A stretch of 64,000 nucleotides of DNA. Source: Tenodera sinensis. Its lineage: Eukaryota; Arthropoda; Insecta; Mantodea; Mantidae. Position numbers and translations under genes: made by a program. Positions 23,972-33,840 of this stretch are shown here, piece by piece. Position 1 is the first letter of the stretch. Each line of letters starts with the position of its first letter. The stretch is taken from NCBI GenBank assembly GCA_030765045.1, contig CM060964.1, positions 279,981,388 to 280,045,387 of the forward strand, written 5' to 3'. The notes below the pieces were generated by a model, which had not been told where the DNA came from, searched no databases, and saw only the letters and a list, made by a program, of their open reading frames with translations.

Positions 23972-24140
23972 ATGGGCTGAAACAAACATTCCAGAATATT
24001 ACAAGATTTTAATTGACCATGCCAAACCATATCTTGAGTTAATATGGGACTTATTTCTGATTGTTGGCAATCAGCTAATACACCTTTATGAAAATGTCTC
24101 CCTCTACATAAAAGAGAAGACCCCGCTTGCTGTTGAAAAG
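23972..24140 (+). CDS. Host gene exon (TMEM214-like), second of three seen
   Basis: Acceptor TATATTTGCAG ends at 23971 and donor GTAAGT begins at 24141. The first base completes the lysine codon split from 8872. The frame then reads WAETNIPEYYKILIDHAKPY, continues ELIWDLFLIVGNQLIHLYEN and ends AVEK at a codon boundary (phase 0). The amphipathic, aromatic-rich helices with spaced prolines suit the C-terminal lumenal region of TMEM214-type proteins. It is 169 bp with no stop in this frame. The intron before it is 15,099 bp and the one after is 19,077 bp. Confidence 0.65.
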
Positions 24141-24394
24141 GTAAGTCACTGGTAAGGTTTATCAGTATTAAAATTTGGAAGCTAAAGTTAGCGAAAGCTA
24201 ATTAGGCACTTGACACTTACCTGCGAATGTTAGCCGCATCTCTGCCAATCATGTTAAAAGTACATCTCGTAATGTTAACACTGGAAGAACAGAAAAATGA
24301 AAATGATAGTTATTTAAGAAGAATAATGCATTAGTTATAATTGTTAATGGTAATGATTAATACCTATTTTTGTTGTTTTGATTTAGAAATATCT

Positions 24395-24530
24395 TTGAAT
24401 GGAAAAACTGAAGCTGTTAACAGTGGAGCAACACAACTTAAAATAAAAGCAAATTTAAAGATTATAAGCTGCACTTATCTTAGTATTTGCTGCAAGTTCT
24501 TGAAATATTACACACTTATGTTTCACAATG
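24395..24530 (+). repeat. Dispersed repeat containing AAAACTGAAGCTGTTAACAG
   Basis: About 130 bp shared, with divergence, with 42032-42215, 44470-44605, 44755-44860 (inverted) and 46690-46750. Common blocks are AAACTGAAGCTGTTAACA, AAAATAAAA.CAAATTTA and, further on, TGCAAGTT(C/G)TTGAAAT. There is no coding potential and no clear termini. It is probably an old SINE or miniature element. Confidence 0.5.
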
Positions 24531-24599
24531 ATTCCAACACATTTTACAATGCTCTGTCTAAAACGGTTACCATAGCTACAGATTCTCAACTACTTAATG

Positions 24600-24905
24600 T
24601 TTGTGTCGTCAATCTCTGGAAATAAAACAAACCTATAAATACAATCGATAGGTGGATTTCAAAATTCATAATGCTATATTTTTTTAAATGAATCTTTTCC
24701 CAAAGCATTAAATTTGTATGTCCATTTAATTGTTTTAATAATTTAACATCTGGATTTATTTCATGATTAAATGACCAAAAATGATCTGCCACAGCTCATT
24801 TATGAATCTGTTTATATTTAATATTTCTAAAATGCTCCATTCTTGTTTTCAAATGACGTTTAGTTTTACCGATGTAAACCCTGTCACAATCCTAACAAAA
24901 AAAAG
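24600..24905 (-). pseudogene. Penelope-like element relic, GIY-YIG endonuclease end
   Basis: The - strand gives DCDRVYIGKTKRHLKTR, then MEHFRNIKYKQIHK, a stop, and ADHFWSFNHEINPDVKLLKQ. This aligns with NEVYIGKTKRNLEIR...FHFWTKNHDIKPEPKLLKH at 63530-63700. It is the C-terminal GIY-YIG endonuclease of a Penelope-like retroelement, truncated at both ends and carrying stops. It lies just downstream of the second host exon. Confidence 0.75.
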
Positions 24906-25050
24906 CTAATTGCCGATGAGCACCACTGGTATGCTGGACATGGGGTATCACAAGTACGTCTAAAAACTATCAGTCTGAGACGGAATTTGACTCGTAACCT
25001 TGGGATGAGTAGGCCTGTGCCTAACCAACTGAGCCACCCGCACCAAGTGA
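24905..25050 (-). repeat. tRNA-derived SINE, fragment
   Basis: On the - strand: GCGGGTGGCTCAGTTGGTTA (A box around 25025-25040) and GAGTCAAATTCC (B box around 24981-24992), about 40 bp apart. A short body follows and abuts the Penelope relic. The boxes differ from those at 15912 and 42627, so this is a separate tRNA-derived family. Confidence 0.6.
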
Positions 25051-25469
25051 TAGTCTCTCAGTACAGCCTACAACTGGGAATTGTATTTGTAATATGGATA
25101 TAACAGTTGAAGGGGCACTTATGTTTGTGAAACATGTTATTTTTTCATTATGTGCTTATGTAAGCCTAATTAAAGTTGTAAAATAGATTTATCACACATT
25201 CTACAACTTTGACAATCATAGTAGTTGCATATTTTAAGGAAACTCAAAATAAATTTTTTAAATGAATAATTTTACTTTTTTACCAAAATATGCTCCATAT
25301 AAAATATAAGCCTGCTGTATAAGACCTCGACATCTTCAGGAAAGTTAGAACCTAAGCTGTGCGAGTCTTAAGACTGATCCACATGCAAGTTTTTGATAAT
25401 TTCTACAAAATGGTGGTAGTTGTTACTCATAAGTGGAACGTTTACAAAATCTGAAGTGTGATTTCCATC
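25051..25469. other. Intron sequence, nothing recognised
   Basis: No gene or element signature was seen; it ends at the CTGGT target duplication (25470-25474) of the LTR element. Confidence 0.4.
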
Positions 25470-25474
25470 CTGGT

Positions 25475-26041
25475 GGTGCTGTTTTTAAAATGTTTATTAA
25501 TACATATCAGCGTGAATAATGTTCTTGCTGAAAGATGAAATACTGTGATAGCAGACGCGATTCCTATCTACAGGGTCGTGGTTACAGAATGGAATGCATA
25601 AATCAATGTTCCTTTATCACAACATATTTATTCATTAACACTTCGTTATTTTACACTCTCAGCACCATATTAAATAATCAAAGACCTTCACAATTAAATG
25701 ATTTGGTAGAATCTACACTGGATAAAAGTTTGGTGAAAGTTCCATGTTCACACACTACCAAAAAACACGTCTTATCTTGAGCATACAGACGCTAATGAAT
25801 GATCCCTTGGCGTCGCTTTGGTACGACACACCGCCATTTTTCTTTTCATCCGCGGTATTCATCCGCGCAAATAGTTTTTATTGTTAAAACACAAACAAAC
25901 TATCTAGTAACAAGAAAACATTGGCTATCCTGAATATTAAAAATAAGTTCCTGATACACCCAAACAAGAACTAGAAATTTATACACTTTTAACAAACATT
26001 TATATGAACGATTTTCTATTGGGGTCTAATATTCTGTCTCA
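25475..26041 (-). repeat. 3' LTR, 567 bp
   Basis: Read on the - strand it begins TGAGACAG (or close to it) at 26041 and ends CAGCACC at 25475. The CACC end, rather than CA, is deduced from the flush CTGGT duplication and from the same end in the + strand element. Confidence 0.9.
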
Positions 26042-26224
26042 TATGCCCCTTGTTTTGTTTTTCAAGTTGTCACCTATATTTACAATCTTGAAACACAATA
26101 CAATACTTCTCCCTACTCCTCTGATTCAATCACTTTGTACAATATTTTTTTTTTTTTTTTCTTTACAGTCTTCTTCACTGTTTGTCTTTGTCTTTTGTTT
26201 TGGCATGATACAGCATGTCTTTAT

Positions 26225-26485
26225 AAATTTCACATATTCAATTACTACACAATACATTCAGTTATTATACAATACATATTCAGTTATTGTACAACACATT
26301 TAGTTATTACACAACATGTCCAATTATTATACAACACATATTCAGTTATTGTACGATATATCCAGCTATCATACCACATATGTTCTGTTATTATGCAATA
26401 CATATTCAGTTATTACACAATACATATTCAGTTTTTGTACAACACCTATTCAGTTCTTATACAACACATACTCAGTTATTGTACA
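26225..26485 (-). repeat. Minisatellite in LTR element, about 12 units
   Basis: Tandem 20-23 bp units of the form ACACATATTCAGTTATTGT (given on the + strand), with mutations between units. It corresponds to the five-unit array at 20897-21003 and explains much of the length difference between the two non-coding regions. Short open frames across it are repeats and not genes. Confidence 0.88.
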
Positions 26486-27244
26486 TTTGTCATTGACACA
26501 AATATAATTTAAGTGTATCATGGTTTATTATGTGGTTTTTGACTTGTATTCATTGCTATGAGGAGAGAAAAACAGGATACAAATTTTGAGCTAATGATTA
26601 TGATCATGTTTATGGCAATATTTTATTCAGTTCTTTGCCTTCTTTGTCTTGTAAGTTTATAAGCTTATGTATAGGCAGGTCATTGAGTCGGTTCTTAAAC
26701 TCTGATGTTACTAATGGTACTATTTTTCTTAATTGGGTTATTATTCATTGTTGTTTGGTTCAACATTTCTTCGAGCTTAGCATTGGCTATATCCATCTTA
26801 ATTCATGGGCATTGTTTTTCTGATTATGGTTTTCCTCACTTCACTAATTGTCACTTCTTTGTCTCTTATTTCTATAAGAGAAAACTTCTATACTTATAAT
26901 TATTCTGTAATTGTATTATTTTTCTTCTCCATTTACCCTCGACATCTTTGTGTCGAAATATTATATCTTTGTCATCATAATTGATTCCTTTTTATTTTTG
27001 TCCCTGACATCCTTATGTCAAAAACATATTATCTTCCGTCGCTATAATTCATTTATTTAATGACAATCAGTGTCCTCATCTGTCTTAGTTGACAATGCTC
27101 TTTGTGGTCGATATAGCCAATGACTGTGTTGGTTTTCTTCCTTGTTGTAATTCCTAATCTGAACATAATTTTCTATAAGTAACCCATTAAAAATTATCTT
27201 CCTTCATCTCTACTACTCCTGCCTTACACATTTGTTGGCAAAGA

Positions 27245-27395
27245 CTATTTGGTCCTTTCTTTGTATGGCTTTAATTTATTTTTATGGTATCTTCCTACCA
27301 ACTTGCCATTTGTATATTCTGTAGCTCATACGTGTGGTCACCTAGCTGTTTTGTTATGACCAGTGGTTCCATCTCTCTCTTCGTGTAGCCATCAT
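27245..27395 (-). pseudogene. Integrase C-terminal tail, remnant of pol
   Basis: Counterpart of 19983-20150: the - strand reads MEPLVITKQLGDHTYELQN and then shifts frame because of two extra bases before the shared ATGGCAAG. It has also lost the LLYTG part just before. The TAG stop of the family is at 27245-27247. It confirms that this copy also goes from gag to the integrase tail without the rest of pol. Confidence 0.65.
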
Positions 27396-27518
27396 GGTGT
27401 CGATGTCAATTGTAAGTTGCTGAGATTTTGTTGTTTGTCGTTCACTCGGTTGGGATGAACTTAGTTGTTGTAATTTCCCTGAGTGTTGGTGGTGGTTGTT
27501 GTTTCTGTATTCTGTGCA

Positions 27519-28043
27519 TTATGGCACATTTTCATTCTGTTCCTGTTGTCTTACGTTGTCGGTGTTCCATTGGTTTCTGCCCCTTTGATGTGAACCTCTG
27601 TTGTATGACGGTCTTTGGTTGTCGAAGTATTCCCTACAGAATCGTATGTGATTCACTTGATGGGTTCGGTCTCCTGGTCTTCCACGATCATATGTATATG
27701 TTCTGTATCTCGATTCACCATTCGGTATTGTGTCGTGGTACCGCTGTCTTGTGTTCTCCATCCTCTCACCATGATTATGTGGTTGTGGGAAATGGTGTGC
27801 CCCTCTCCCCCTTTCATGGGTGCTCCTAGTATTTCTATGTTCTCCCTCACTCTGGTTGTTCGTAGCCGTGCTCCGGTTTAAGATGGGTGAGTTTGGGTGA
27901 CCGTTCCTATGTCTGCTCATTAGGCCGACCATTTTGTGTTTCGAAGGCTGTCAGCAATTCTATCATATCTGCAAAATCTACTGGCCTCGCAACAATTAAT
28001 CCTGTTCTCACTGTGTCTGGGAAATGTCTTGTTATGCTGGTAA
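27519..28043 (-). pseudogene. gag C-terminal region, separated from gag by a frameshift
   Basis: The frame 27519-27932 encodes a 137-residue basic, low-complexity segment (RHRNGHPNSPILNRSTATNN, then many Arg, Asn, Gly and Gln, with RGRGAHHFPQPHNHG). It has no CCHC knuckle. It was the continuation of the gag ending at 28044: in the + strand copy the equivalent codons read SEAELITSITRHFPD, whereas a one-base loss here produces SEAD and a stop. The segment probably binds nucleic acid through its basic residues (inference). Confidence 0.7.
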
Positions 28044-29204
28044 TTAGTCTGCTTCCGACAAGTTGGGGTCTAATAGCTTTCCTTTGTTGGCTACTTTCAT
28101 AAAATAATCGACTAGCGATAACCCTTTGGTTGGATCGTATCTACCTGTCGCTAGCTCTACCCTAGTTTGATTTTGCTTAGCTGGGCCCCAATACCTTGAT
28201 AGGAATAAATTTCTGAATGAGCTATACGACTCTTGACCAGCTAGTGTTAACCTGAACCATTCTAATGCCTTGTTTTTTAAGCTTTTCTTAACTATCATCC
28301 TAAGCTCATTTGGTATCCTTTTCACTTTAAAATATTCTTCCATCTCTTTAACAAAGAGTTTTGGATCGTCTCCCTTCTCCTCGTCAAATGTAGGTGGTGT
28401 GATTTCATGTAATATGCTGTTGGTGTAACATGTATTGTGTGTCGTGTCATTGTTTGGTTGTGAACCTCTTTCTCTGTATGGTGAGTCAACATTTTGTACA
28501 TTATTCAAGTAACTCTCATCTTGTACATTACTTACATCTAAATCATCTTGCCTTTGTAGTGCATTCACAACATCATTTACATTAGCCAAACTTTCTTTCC
28601 CTTTTTTCATTTCTTCACAAATTGATTTTAAATCATTCTTTATTTCTAAGTGGCTTTGTTTCATATCATTTATAGCATCCTCTTGTGAATGCATCACATC
28701 AGTCTTAATTTTAGGAATTACAATTTGTTCTACAGTTTCATTAATAATGTCTTTCCTTACTACCTCAATCTCTTTCCTTAATTCCTCAGTTATTTCTGCT
28801 TTTACATTTGTAATCTTACAGTCTACACTTGTATTACATTCTGTTATTTCATCTCTACATCTAGCAATTTCTGCTTCTAACACAATCTTATTCTCTCTCA
28901 TTTCTGATTCTATTTTTCCCATCCTATCTCCTACGATTTCTATCCTAGCTTCTAAGGCTTCCTTTGTCTCATTTAAGTTTTTATGTACTAATTTTAAATT
29001 AGCTTCCATTACTTTCATATTTTCTTTACACTCCTGTCTTCCTAATTCTATTTTCTGTTCTAAGTTCTGTCTTCCTAATTCCATTTTCTGTTCTAAGTTC
29101 TGTCTCACTTCCTCCATTTTCTGACCTAAACTTTGTTCTATGTCCTGTCTCAATTCTACTTTGTTTTGTTCCATTTTTTGTTCTAGTCTTTCAAACATGA
29201 TCAT
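28044..29204 (-). CDS. gag of the LTR element: coiled coil plus capsid-like domain
   Basis: A 386-residue open frame, the best-preserved protein of this family. Residues 1-210 are a long charged coiled coil beginning MIMFERLEQKMEQNKVELRQ, with near-repeats such as QNLEQKMELGRQ and QNLEQKIELGRQ. Residues 210-270 are an acidic Asn/Ser spacer. Residues 275-386 resemble a Retrotrans_gag capsid domain: PTFDEEKGDDPKLFVKEMEE, KNKALEWFRLTLAGQE, FRNLFLSRYWGPAKQN and YDPTKGLSLVDYFMKVAN. The protein would assemble the cytoplasmic particle that packages element RNA. Its stop (SEAD*) is due to a one-base deletion relative to the other copy, so the native gag was longer. With no pol here, mobility would need enzymes from another element. 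Confidence 0.88.
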   Translation of the reverse strand: MIMFERLEQKMEQNKVELRQDIEQSLGQKMEEVRQNLEQKMELGRQNLEQKIELGRQECKENMKVMEANLKLVHKNLNETKEALEARIEIVGDRMGKIESEMRENKIVLEAEIARCRDEITECNTSVDCKITNVKAEITEELRKEIEVVRKDIINETVEQIVIPKIKTDVMHSQEDAINDMKQSHLEIKNDLKSICEEMKKGKESLANVNDVVNALQRQDDLDVSNVQDESYLNNVQNVDSPYRERGSQPNNDTTHNTCYTNSILHEITPPTFDEEKGDDPKLFVKEMEEYFKVKRIPNELRMIVKKSLKNKALEWFRLTLAGQESYSSFRNLFLSRYWGPAKQNQTRVELATGRYDPTKGLSLVDYFMKVANKGKLLDPNLSEAD

Positions 29205-29658
29205 TAACCTTTGGTCTTTGCTTATTTCTACCTGTTCCTCACTTTCTAATTCTACCTGATAACTAGGCCTATCTGCCCCTTCCCCCGCTTCTGTTTCTAT
29301 CTCTTCGCGACATTTTAATTTCTTTATTCAATTCACTTAAGGTTAAAAGTCCCACTACTTTGCCGCTTCTCAGTAACATAAAAATGGAAATAAAATGTAT
29401 GTGAAAACAAAAAATTTTGATCCTACTTTCTTTTCCGTTGGTTCTTCGTCCAGTTATTTACGTCTCCTGGGTATTTGGCTTCGCTAGATGATCTCCGGTG
29501 TTTTTCCCACGTTGGTTATCCATGCATCGATTTTCTGATGTATCGTTGATATCAAACGATGGTCTAATGGCGTCTTTTTCCTGCGCGATGAGATGGCGTC
29601 ATTTGATGTTTTATCGTGATTTCAATACTCGTAATTTTGCATTCCATTCTAAATTCGA

Positions 29659-29676
29659 GCCCCACGTTGGGCGCCA
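29659..29676 (-). other. Primer-binding site for tRNA-Lys
   Basis: Read on the - strand: TGGCGCCCAACGTGGGGC, four bases after the 5' LTR and identical to the site at 17453-17470. Confidence 0.87.
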
Positions 29677-29680
29677 TTTT

Positions 29681-30243
29681 GGTGCTGTTTTTAAAATGTT
29701 TATTAATACATATCAGCGTGAATAATGTTCTTGCTGAAAGATGAAATACTGTGATAGCAGACGCGATTCCTATCTACAGGGTCGTGGTTACAGAATGGAA
29801 TGCATAAATCAATGTTCCTTTATCACAACATATTTATTCATTAACACTTCGTTATTTTACACTCTCAGCACCCTATTAAATAATCAAAGACCTTCACAAT
29901 TAAATGATTTGGTAGAATCTACACTGGATAAAAGTTTGAAAGTTCCATGTTCACAGACTACCAAAAAACACGTCTTATCATCTTGAGCATACAGACGCTA
30001 ATGAATGATCCCTTGGCGTCGCTTTGGTACGACACACCGCCATTTTTCTTTTCATCCGCGGTATTCATCCGCGCAAATAGTTTTTATTGTTAAAACACAA
30101 ACTATCTAGTAACAAGAAAATATTGGCTATCCTGAATATTAAAAATAAGTTCCTGATACACCCAAATAAGAACTAGAAATTTATACACTTTTAACAAACA
30201 TTTATATGAACGATTTTCTATTGGGGTCTAATATTCTGTCTCA
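29681..30243 (-). repeat. 5' LTR, 563 bp
   Basis: Nearly identical to the 3' LTR at 25475-26041. On the - strand it starts TGAGACAG at 30243 next to the ACCAG (CTGGT on +) duplication and ends CAGCACC before the primer-binding site. Confidence 0.9.
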
Positions 30244-30300
30244 CTGGTATGAATGCAAGTTAAATGTTTAATGAAAATTGGTAGGTGGTATGCAAAAGTT

Positions 30301-30338
30301 GTTTTTATTATTATTATTATTGTTGTTGTTGTTGTTGT
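30301..30338 (+). repeat. Compound trinucleotide microsatellite
   Basis: TTATTATTATTATTATTG then TTGTTGTTGTTGTTG: about five TTA units joined to about five TTG units. Confidence 0.85.
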
Positions 30339-30954
30339 GACCATCATTACTAGTGATTGATTTTAAAGCAATGACCTATATATCTTTATTAGTCGTTTGA
30401 TAATTACAATAATTATCATAGACTTATTATACTCGCTCTATAAATACATACAAACATTGCTAACTTAAGATTTACACTTAACATATTTACAAACTAAGAT
30501 TTATATAAGTTTACAATCCAGTCTTATTTTGTTCATAAAATTCTTGCATACTTTAAAAGGGATTTTCTAAAAGTCATATTATACAGCCTGTTCTTAAATG
30601 TTTGAACATTCAGATAAATCAAATGCCTACTTTATCTGTTTCCTACTGATAATTTAACTTTGTGTATCATGTGGGTTGAGATCTAGTGTTCAAAGTGTTG
30701 TATTTGAGGTAACAAGTCAATTAAGAGGCAAAGCTTAGGAATGGAAATCCTTGTTATACAGTTCAGACCAAAAATGAAAATGCACAATTCCTCACAAAAT
30801 GGGTATATCCTTAGGTCTGAGAGGTTAATGTAGTAAAACTTAGCAAAAAGGGCCTATTAGTGACATTTTTAGGAAAATGATAAACAAAATTAAACTAGAA
30901 GTACATACATGTGAATGACATTGGTATAATTTAATTTTTGTGTTTCAGCGTTTC
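30339..30954. other. Intron sequence, nothing recognised
   Basis: No gene or element terminus was recognised between the microsatellite and the dispersed repeat that starts at about 30955. Confidence 0.4.
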
Positions 30955-32205
30955 CTTTTGTTACTTTCTGTATCATGTACATAGTAGGTAGAGAAGGTAT
31001 TACATTCCACTCAAAAATTTAATTCTGAGATTTTAATGGTCCCCTTGAATCCCCCCCCTCCCCCCCAAAAAAGTAGTTTAGGAAAAGTCTGTCTGTGAAC
31101 AGCATATTCAAAAAGTCGGTTCAATACCACACTTAGTATTGAAGTTCTTAATCTTCCAAGAATGTGAGATAGAATATTAGACCCCAATAGAAAATCGTTC
31201 ATATAAATGTTTGTTAAAAGTGTATAAATTTCTAGTTCTTGTTTGGGTGTATCAGGAACTTATCTTTAATATTCAGGATAGCCAATGTTTTGTTGTTACT
31301 AGCTAGTCTGTTGTGTTCAATAATAAAAACTATTTGCGCAGATGAATACAAAATGGCGGTGTGTCGTACCAAAGCGACGCCAAGGAATGATCCATTAGCG
31401 TCTGTATGCTCAAGGTGATAAGACGTGTTTTGGTAGCGTGTGAACATGGAACTTTCACCAAACTTTTATCCAGCGTAAATTCTACCAAATCATTTAAGTG
31501 TGAAGGTTTTTGAGTATTTAATATGGTGCTGAGAGTGTAAAATAACGAAGTGTTAATGAATAAATATGTTGTGATAAAGAAACATTGATATATGCATTCC
31601 ATCCGTTACCTCGACCCTGTAGATAGGAATCGCGCCTGCTATCACAGTATTCCATTTTTCTGAGAAGAACATTATTCTTGCTGCTATGTGTTTATAATCA
31701 TTTTAAAAACTGCACCAAATGCAATGTTGAAATTTTCAAGGAAATTTCCCCACCCCTAACTACCCTTTGTGGAACATTTTGAGAAAATGATTTTCTCAAA
31801 TTGCTGTGATAATTTTGATTAAAATACCATGTTTAAGATATTTTCATGACAAATGTATATCTTGAATTTTATGGTAATGTCCTCGGAAGTCTTCTTTTCC
31901 ATTAGTGGTAAGCCACAAGGCAAAATCATAGTACACAAAAAATGTAACCTTGTTAAAACACAATGTCATACTTTGTTTTGTGGAGTGAACCATTTCTGAG
32001 ATATTCCTTGCGATTTGTTTATTTTCCAGTACTTACACTTCTCTCAAATGGGAATACATTTGCTTTATCTCTTGTCCATGATGAGAATGGAATTTCAAAG
32101 GCTTCACGCAGCAATCAGCTCTTAAGATTGGCTACTGCTTAAAGCCCACCATTTCCCATATTCCCCTTGCACCTACAAGAAAACTTAGTGAGAATTATTG
32201 CATAT
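30955..32205 (+). repeat. Dispersed repeat (same family as 742-1889), split by a solo LTR
   Basis: Matches 1055-1240 and 1260-1620 of the first copy: the GTATTGTATTCCA block, TTTAAGATATTTT(T/C)ATGACAAA, ACAAAAAATGTA and GTGAACCATTT(T/C)(G/T)GAGATATTCCTTG. The solo LTR at 31165-31716 interrupts it. A terminal-inverted-repeat element interrupts the family's distal block at 32206-34240, and the sequence resumes to about 34365 (AGAGAAAGTCATGCAAGTGC). No coding capacity was found. Confidence 0.6.
31165..31716 (+). repeat. Solo LTR, 552 bp
   Basis: A complete LTR of the gag-only family: it starts TGAGATAGAATATTAG and ends AAAAACTGCACC, with no internal sequence. Flanks are GAATG (31160-31164) and AAATG (31717-31721), a 5-bp target duplication with one mismatch. 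The sequence is closer to the - strand element's LTR than to that of the + strand element. It arose by recombination between the two LTRs of a full insertion. Confidence 0.9.
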
Positions 32206-32596
32206 GGGTCAATCCACGTCAAATCGCATACCCGTAAAACACAACTTTTTCGTAGGAGGATCAAAATTTTTTTATGAATAGGCATAAAATGAGACCCGTA
32301 TTTTTTTATATCCGTATTTTTAAGTTACTTGCTTAGTTATGGCTATTAGAAATCAAGCAATTTCTGTGTACACCGTAATATAAAATCACTTGTTACTCTA
32401 AGACCATATAGAGATGAGAGTTGAGGTTTGACACACTGGAAAGGTTAAATTCAACACTTTTAACAACTTTCAACCAATCATTATTACACACAAATTTTGG
32501 ACTATTTTTTTAATGGTATATTTTGTAAAATCAAAAATAGAATTTAAGTCGATGTGTTAAAAATCTAAAAAAAATACACACGTATTCCCTGACATT

Positions 32597-33051
32597 TTAT
32601 CTATAAAATAAGATGTTGAAAACTATGGAGCTTACATTAGTGCATTTGCTACAATCTTTTTCTGGAGCCCTGCAGGCGCTCATGCACGACATGAAGTAGA
32701 GAGATCCGTTTGTACAGCTGGATTCTCCATTCTTGGCCCCTTGAAAGTGAGTAACAAGCCAGGTGACTACAGACAGCATGCAAATTGGTGCATTAGCTAT
32801 GCTACTCAGATAACTTCTTACTAAGGCAGTACAGTCCATGCAGAAAAATGTCTCCACAATGTACCTTCTTTCTGATTCTCCTGTGGCATCTGATACGTGC
32901 TTTTGAACTTTTGAATTTTTTTGAAAAAATCTTCTGATGTAAGCAGTTCTTTGCTTTTAGCTTCATTCATGTACGTCCATACATTTGAAATAATTTCTCT
33001 GCTCTGACTGTGTAATGTTTTGGTCCCTAATTTAGAACGTACATGTGGCAT
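32597..33051 (-). pseudogene. Possible transposase N-terminal fragment
   Basis: The - strand frame 32821-33051 reads KTLHSQSREIISNVWTYMNE and on to a Lys/Gln-rich segment. The SREIISNV(W/Y)xYM pattern is like the first helix of the Tc1-like transposase N-terminus seen at 49360 (SDVREIVCLVHKSF). A following frame (32597-32857) has no identifiable features. This resemblance is weak and the fragment is broken, so treat it as a hint to what the surrounding element once encoded. Confidence 0.3.
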
Positions 33052-33757
33052 AATTGATTTACGCTATGATTGTCTCACAAATTCACTATATTCACTCTTT
33101 ATCGCAAAGATCTATGTCTTCAACTGCATGCTGCACTAAAAAGCACCTGTGAATTAGCAAGGATTGTCTCAGATCATGCAGACATCACTACCTTCCCCCT
33201 CCCTCCCCATGTGCATGGTTTCCTTTGCAGAATTATACAATATGAGCTGATGAAACAGACAAAAACTATGGATTTGCCAACAGGACTTCCAGTCAAAGTC
33301 AGGGGCCAAGAACGATGGGTCCAGCTGTGCTTCAAAATTACACTCCTTCATTCCTTTGTCAAAAACTGAAGCTTTAGTGAAACAATTTTCTTTTGAAGAA
33401 GGAGGTAGACAAGTAGAAATTTAAAGTTTTGTGTTGTATGTAAACATCAGTTTAAAATGCATATTTTAAAAACATTTTGAAGATGCTAATAGTGTACATA
33501 TAATAGTGTCAGCTAGCAGTGTTCTCCTTACTGTACTGTTGTAACGTTCATGGAACCTCAAGCAGTGGACAGTTACCGTAATGGAAGGTGGCAATTGTGT
33601 GAGGTTACGGTAGCTGTCACCGCTGCACTGATTTGCAAGTAACTTAATTATAACTGAACTATTAGAGACTCCATTCTGATTTTTTCTGAGAATAGTGAAT
33701 AAACTTCATTGTATCTTCCTTTCATAGAAGTTTGAAAATAGTGTTGTTGTAATTAAT

Positions 33758-33840
33758 TTAATTTAAAAGGTGAGTCAATTAATAACACGGAACAACTATG
33801 TTGTAAGTGTTCAGCGTTATTGACTCAGCTTTTAAATTAA
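33758..33840. repeat. Short hairpin matching the Penelope element terminus
   Basis: AATTTAAAAGGTGAGTCAAT and the inverted TGACTC.GCTTTTAAATTAA surround a centre with AACAACTATGTTGTAAGTGT. The same blocks form the arms of the hairpin at 62860-63053 and the end at 63877-64000. CTTTCATAGAAGTTTGAAAA before it (about 33718) also matches the flank there. Confidence 0.7.

Larger units (their letters stand above)
25475..30243 (-). mobile_element. Complete LTR retrotransposon lacking pol, with CTGGT duplication
   Basis: A 4,769-bp element flanked by CTGGT at 25470-25474 and 30244-30248. LTRs at 25475-26041 and 29681-30243 are nearly identical, differing by a few small indels and substitutions, so insertion was recent. 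On the - strand: 5' LTR, tRNA-Lys primer-binding site, gag with one long open frame, a basic gag tail, the integrase tail, about 1.2 kb of non-coding DNA with a minisatellite, then the 3' LTR. Protease, reverse transcriptase, RNase H and the integrase core are absent. The + strand element at 17105 has the same layout. It lies in the second large host intron in antisense orientation. Confidence 0.93.

Noticed and set aside
26004..26512. Several overlapping open frames rich in Tyr, Ile and Thr
   Set aside because: They are readings of the minisatellite in the LTR element; the unit lengths vary so frames drift, and no protein is conserved between the two copies.
28747..29124. 125-residue plus-strand open frame opposite gag in the second LTR element
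   Set aside because: Same explanation: an antisense shadow of the 386-residue gag.
17105..30243. Endogenous retrovirus with env
   Set aside because: No envelope-like frame, signal peptide or membrane anchor was seen between the integrase tail and the 3' LTR in either copy.
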